64,000 bases of DNA from Streptomyces sp. NBC_00236 (GTDB lineage: Bacteria > Actinomycetota > Actinomycetes > Streptomycetales > Streptomycetaceae): assembly GCF_036195045.1 (NCBI RefSeq), contig NZ_CP108100.1:6448001-6512000 (forward strand), given 5' to 3'. The notes beneath the pieces are model-generated. The model searched no databases, was not told the origin of the DNA, and saw only the letters and a program-made list of their open reading frames with translations. The translations under genes and the position numbers were made by a program. This document shows positions 61,177 through 64,000 of this stretch, piece after piece. Every line of letters starts with the position of its first letter. Within the stretch, counting starts at the first letter, position 1.

Positions 61177-61953
61177 TCAGCGCCCCGCCGACCGCACGAT
61201 CGTGAACGCTGCGCCCTCCGGGTCCGCGACGGTGGCCACCCTGCCGTTGGATCCCTCCCTGGGCGGCTGCAGGACGTGTCCGCCGAGTTCCACCACGCGC
61301 CGTGCGGCCTCGTCCGTGTCGGCTACCTCGAAGTACGTCATCCAGTGCGGGCCCCGGTCGCGCGGCAGGGCGTTGCCGACGCCGTGCAGCGAGGCCACCG
61401 GGCGGCCGTCCAGGTGGAGGGTCTGGTAGTCGAAGTCGGCCGAGACGACCGCCTCGGTGTCGTACCCGAAGACCGCCTGGTAGAACTTGGCGACCGTCGA
61501 CGTCTCCCGGGTCACCAGCTCGTTCCAGACCGGAGTGCCGGGGGCGCCGGCCAGCGTGGTGCCGAGGTGGGCGGCCGCCTGCCAGATCCCGAACACGGCG
61601 CCGACCGGGTCGGAGGCGATGGCCATCCGGCCCGCCTCCCCGGCGTCGAGCGGTCCGACACCGACCGTGCCGCCGCAGGCGCGGATGGCCTCCGCCGTGA
61701 GATCGGCGTCGTCCGTGGCCAGATAGGTCGTCCAGGCGATCGGGAGGTGCCGGTCGGGCGGCAGCTGGCCGATGCCCGCGACCTCCTTCCCGTCGATCAG
61801 CGCCCGGACGTACGGGCCGAGCTGCTCCGGGCCCGGACCGAACTCCCAGCCGAACAGTTCGGCGTAGAAGTTCTGGGTCGTGTGCAGGCCGTGCACGATC
61901 AGGCTCACCCAGCATGGTGTTCCGGGCGCTCGCCGAGCGGCAGCCTCGGTCAT
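61177..61953 (-). CDS. VOC-family (glyoxalase/bleomycin-resistance-like) protein, two domains
   Basis: The 258-residue protein has two tandem VOC modules. The first contains CWVSLIVHGLHTTQNFYAELFGWEF and AGRMAIASDPVGAVFGIWQ. The second has PVWNELVTRETSTVAKFYQAVFGYDTE and PHWMTYFEVADTDEAARRVVELGG plus GRVATVADPEGAAFTIV. The layout matches Streptomyces hydroxylase-like or glyoxalase-like proteins. Some metal ligands are not the usual His/Glu, so catalysis is uncertain. The ATG at 61953 is ten bases from GGAGGA, and a GTG two codons earlier is at four bases, so the true start is ambiguous. Confidence 0.87.
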   Translation of the reverse strand: MTEAAARRAPGTPCWVSLIVHGLHTTQNFYAELFGWEFGPGPEQLGPYVRALIDGKEVAGIGQLPPDRHLPIAWTTYLATDDADLTAEAIRACGGTVGVGPLDAGEAGRMAIASDPVGAVFGIWQAAAHLGTTLAGAPGTPVWNELVTRETSTVAKFYQAVFGYDTEAVVSADFDYQTLHLDGRPVASLHGVGNALPRDRGPHWMTYFEVADTDEAARRVVELGGHVLQPPREGSNGRVATVADPEGAAFTIVRSAGR

Positions 61954-62186
61954 CGTCACACTCTCCTCCGACCATCGTGGTGGCCGTACAGGGGGAACGG
62001 GGCCGGCGCGCCGTTGTGCGGTACGGGATGTGTACGCCCCGTGCAGATGCTTGCACCACCCGGCACGTGATGCGTCCCGGCCGCGCCGCGTTTTCCGCGA
62101 TCTCGACCAAGGAGGTCCGGTTTCTGGTGATACATCCATTTCGGCGCTGTTACGGGCGGGCCGACCTCTGCGCGAGGATGGCACGC

Positions 62187-63020
62187 ATGAAGCCCATCAT
62201 CACCGCATCCGAATGCGCGAGCGAGTCGGCGGGGCCACGTCCGCCGGTGCTCCTGGACGTACGTTGGCAGCTCGGCGGCCCCCATGGCCGGCCCGATTAC
62301 GAGGCCGGGCACCTTCCCGGCGCGGTCTTCGTCGACCTGGAGGCGGAACTCTCGGGGCCGGCGGGTGACGGCGGACGCCATCCCCTGCCCGATCCGGTGG
62401 AATTCGGCGCTGTCATGCGCCGTGCCGGGGTGAACCGGGACAGCTCGGTCGTCGTGTACGACGGCGGCCAGAGCTGGGCGGCGGCCCGTGCCTGGTGGCT
62501 GCTGCGCTGGACGGGGCACCGGGATGTCCGGGTGCTGGACGGCGGTCTCGCCGCGTGGACCGGTGAGTTGTCGAAGGAGATTCCGAGCCCGGCGGAGGGG
62601 GACTTCGTCCCGGTCCCCGGCGCGCTGCCGCTGCTGGACGCGGACGGCGCGGCCGCTCTGGCCCGCTCGGGCCTGCTGCTCGATGCGCGGGCGGCCGAAC
62701 GGTACCGGGGCGAAGTGGAGCCGCTCGACCGGGTGGGCGGGCATATCCCGGGTGCGGTGTCGGCCCCCACGGTGGAGAACGTCGGAGCGGACGGACGTTT
62801 CCTTCCCGCCGAGCAGCTGGCCTCCCGGTTCTTCGAACTGGGTGCCACCGAGGACGCCGGGGAGGTCGGCGTCTACTGCGGCTCGGGGGTCTCCGGCGCC
62901 CACCAGGTGCTGGCGCTGGAGATCGCAGGCTTCGCGGACGCGGCCCTCTACGCGGGCTCCTGGTCGCACTGGACGCGCGACGAGTCCCGCCCGGTCGCCA
63001 CGGGCCCCGACCCCCGGTAG
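62187..63020 (+). CDS. Thiosulfate/3-mercaptopyruvate sulfurtransferase (rhodanese)
   Basis: The 277-residue protein has two rhodanese domains. The N-terminal one (VLLDVRWQLGG, YEAGHLPGAVFVDLEAEL, VVYDGGQSWAAARAWW) has no catalytic cysteine. The C-terminal one holds the active loop CGSGVSGAHQ with the catalytic Cys, plus DARAAERYRGEVEPLDRVGGHIPGA. It moves sulfur from a donor to cyanide or other thiophiles. GAGGAT lies seven bases before the ATG at 62187, similar to the leaderless DUF5998 gene, so leaderless initiation is likely; an ATG at 62178 is also in frame. It is convergent with sepH. Confidence 0.9.
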   Translation: MKPIITASECASESAGPRPPVLLDVRWQLGGPHGRPDYEAGHLPGAVFVDLEAELSGPAGDGGRHPLPDPVEFGAVMRRAGVNRDSSVVVYDGGQSWAAARAWWLLRWTGHRDVRVLDGGLAAWTGELSKEIPSPAEGDFVPVPGALPLLDADGAAALARSGLLLDARAAERYRGEVEPLDRVGGHIPGAVSAPTVENVGADGRFLPAEQLASRFFELGATEDAGEVGVYCGSGVSGAHQVLALEIAGFADAALYAGSWSHWTRDESRPVATGPDPR

Positions 63021-63068
63021 GGGATCCGCGGGGCGGTCCCGGAGGCTCCGGCTCCGCCGGGACAGCGC

Positions 63069-63104
63069 ACGAGGGCCCGTACGCGGCTGCGTACGGGCCC
63101 TCGT
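63069..63104. terminator. Terminator between sulfurtransferase and sepH genes
   Basis: Perfect 16-bp arms (63069-63084 and 63089-63104) with a four-base loop between two convergent genes. Confidence 0.9.
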
Positions 63105-63128
63105 CATGCTGCTGTCACCCGGACTCTC

Positions 63129-64000
63129 TCAGTCCTGCTTCTTGCGGCGGGTGCCGAAGACGATCTCGTCCCAGCTCGGCACGGCGGCGCGTCGGCCGGG
63201 CCGGACCCCGTCCGCCTCGGCCTGCCGGTCCGTCGTACCGGTGAGCCGGTCGCGATGCCCCGCGACCGCACGCGGCATCAGGACGTCCGCGTAAGCGGAA
63301 CCCGCGCCCGCCGAGGCCGCGGGGGCCGGCGGCTCCTCCGCCTCCGGCTCGTGGGGGGCGGGTTCGAGCGCCGGCGGCTCGGGCGGCGCGGGCCGTTCCG
63401 GAACGACCATGTCGCCGCGGAAACTCGGTACCGCCTCCAGCAGGCTGGTGAGCGAGTCCCGCTCGCTCGCGGTGACCCCGCCGATGCGCTCCTCCGGCTC
63501 CGGGGGCGGAGGCGGCGCGGGGCGTTCCATCTGCCGGTCCAGGGCGCGGTCCAGCGGCCGGTCGCGCGGCAGCCGGGCGATCCGGGGGACGAACGGGAAG
63601 CTGGGCTCGGGCGCGGCGACGTCATCGGTCTCGCCGATCAGCGAGCGTGCCTCGTCGTCGACGGCCTGGACCAGCCGGCGCGGCGGATCGTAGGTCCAGC
63701 TCGCCGAGTGCGGCTCGCCGGCGACCCGGTACACCAGGAGGACCTCCCAGGTGCCGTCGTCGCGGCGCCACGAGTCCCACTGGACGGTTTCCTTGTCGGC
63801 GCCGCGCAGCAGGAGGCGTTCCTGCACCGCCTCGCCTAGTTGCGGGCCGGTGCCGGTGTTCTCGCCGGGACGGCGCACGGGAGTCTTCCGGGCCCGCTCG
63901 GCCATGAAGGCGCGCTCCGCGAGCACGGGGCCCTCGAAGCGGCGGACACGGTCGACCGGAATCCCGGCGAACTGAGCGACCTCCTCCGCGGAGGCACCGG
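63129..64000 (-). CDS. sepH: SepH, cell-division regulator (C-terminal part, N-terminus beyond window)
   Basis: SepH binds FtsZ and promotes Z-ring assembly in Streptomyces. The visible 290 codons hold the end of a helix-turn-helix-like segment (ASAEEVAQFAGIPVDRVRRFEGPVLAERAFMAERAR) of the DUF3071 domain, a strand-rich part (WDSWRRDDGTWEVLLVYRVAG), then a long Pro/Ala/Glu-rich disordered region. The conserved C-terminal tail is VPSWDEIVFGTRRKKQD, which I recognise from SepH. The start codon lies outside the window. The gene is convergent with the sulfurtransferase gene. The assignment is confident. Confidence 0.92.
   Translation of the reverse strand, partial: GASAEEVAQFAGIPVDRVRRFEGPVLAERAFMAERARKTPVRRPGENTGTGPQLGEAVQERLLLRGADKETVQWDSWRRDDGTWEVLLVYRVAGEPHSASWTYDPPRRLVQAVDDEARSLIGETDDVAAPEPSFPFVPRIARLPRDRPLDRALDRQMERPAPPPPPEPEERIGGVTASERDSLTSLLEAVPSFRGDMVVPERPAPPEPPALEPAPHEPEAEEPPAPAASAGAGSAYADVLMPRAVAGHRDRLTGTTDRQAEADGVRPGRRAAVPSWDEIVFGTRRKKQD

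Overview
This window looks like a stretch of a Streptomyces chromosome core. The DNA is very GC-rich with strong third-position GC. It carries the vegetative sigma factor gene hrdB directly downstream of the sporulation regulator whiH, the division regulator sepH, a lexA/nrdR/nrdJ cluster, a DasR-type site at ptsH, and an ydaO-type (c-di-AMP) leader in front of an M23 peptidase. From memory, the gene order resembles the SCO5802-SCO5855 interval of S. coelicolor. No rRNA, tRNA, CRISPR array, IS element or prophage was seen.

Layout. (1) 1-6.3 kb: 3' end of a DinG-like helicase, lexA with an SOS box, nrdR with two NrdR boxes 31 bp apart, the B12-dependent ribonucleotide reductase nrdJ, and a TerD protein. 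(2) 6.5-12.1 kb: small enzymes and proteins of unknown function (DUF1152, DUF4937, histidine phosphatase, ADP-ribosylglycohydrolase, DUF4173 membrane protein). Several appear to start on leaderless mRNAs. (3) 12.3-14.7 kb: a TetR/MFS exporter pair sharing two near-perfect operators. (4) 14.8-21.8 kb: RNase HII, two unrecognised proteins, a RecQ helicase with a phosphoribosyltransferase-like tail, a palindromic DnaA-box pair, a DUF4192 protein and a Nudix/NrtR-like protein. (5) 22-31 kb: a fused ABC transporter, whiH, hrdB, a secreted trypsin-like protease, a small zinc protein and topoisomerase IV subunit B. (6) 30.8-39.7 kb: a two-component system with a DUF485/sodium-solute symporter pair, DoxX/HxlR, a CitA/CitB-type two-component system and a LacI regulator. 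(7) 39.8-49.0 kb: a divergent pair of citrate-synthase-family genes, one fused to a helix-turn-helix domain, then a CobW GTPase, topoisomerase IV subunit A and a pair of M16 peptidases. (8) 49-57.3 kb: riboswitch-controlled M23 peptidase, GntR regulator, HPr, a GNAT/acyl-CoA synthetase fusion, DUF5998, a phosphodiesterase-like protein and thymidine kinase. (9) 57.6-61 kb: a small accessory-looking segment with a secreted I36 inhibitor-like protein and a frameshifted HTH-STAND-WD40 gene. (10) 61-64 kb: VOC protein, sulfurtransferase and the C-terminal part of SepH.

Functional themes are DNA metabolism and repair (DinG, LexA, NrdJ, RNase HII, RecQ, ParE/ParC, Tdk), developmental control (WhiH, HrdB, SepH), central carbon and carboxylate sensing (two two-component systems, symporter, citrate synthases, HPr, acetyltransferase fusion) and envelope remodelling (M23 peptidase). 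Intrinsic terminators are unusually easy to see: most convergent junctions carry a perfect or near-perfect GC-rich hairpin. Two of these hairpins lie inside the 3' coding end of an opposing gene. Two short tandem-repeat arrays begin inside the last codons of a gene and include its stop codon.
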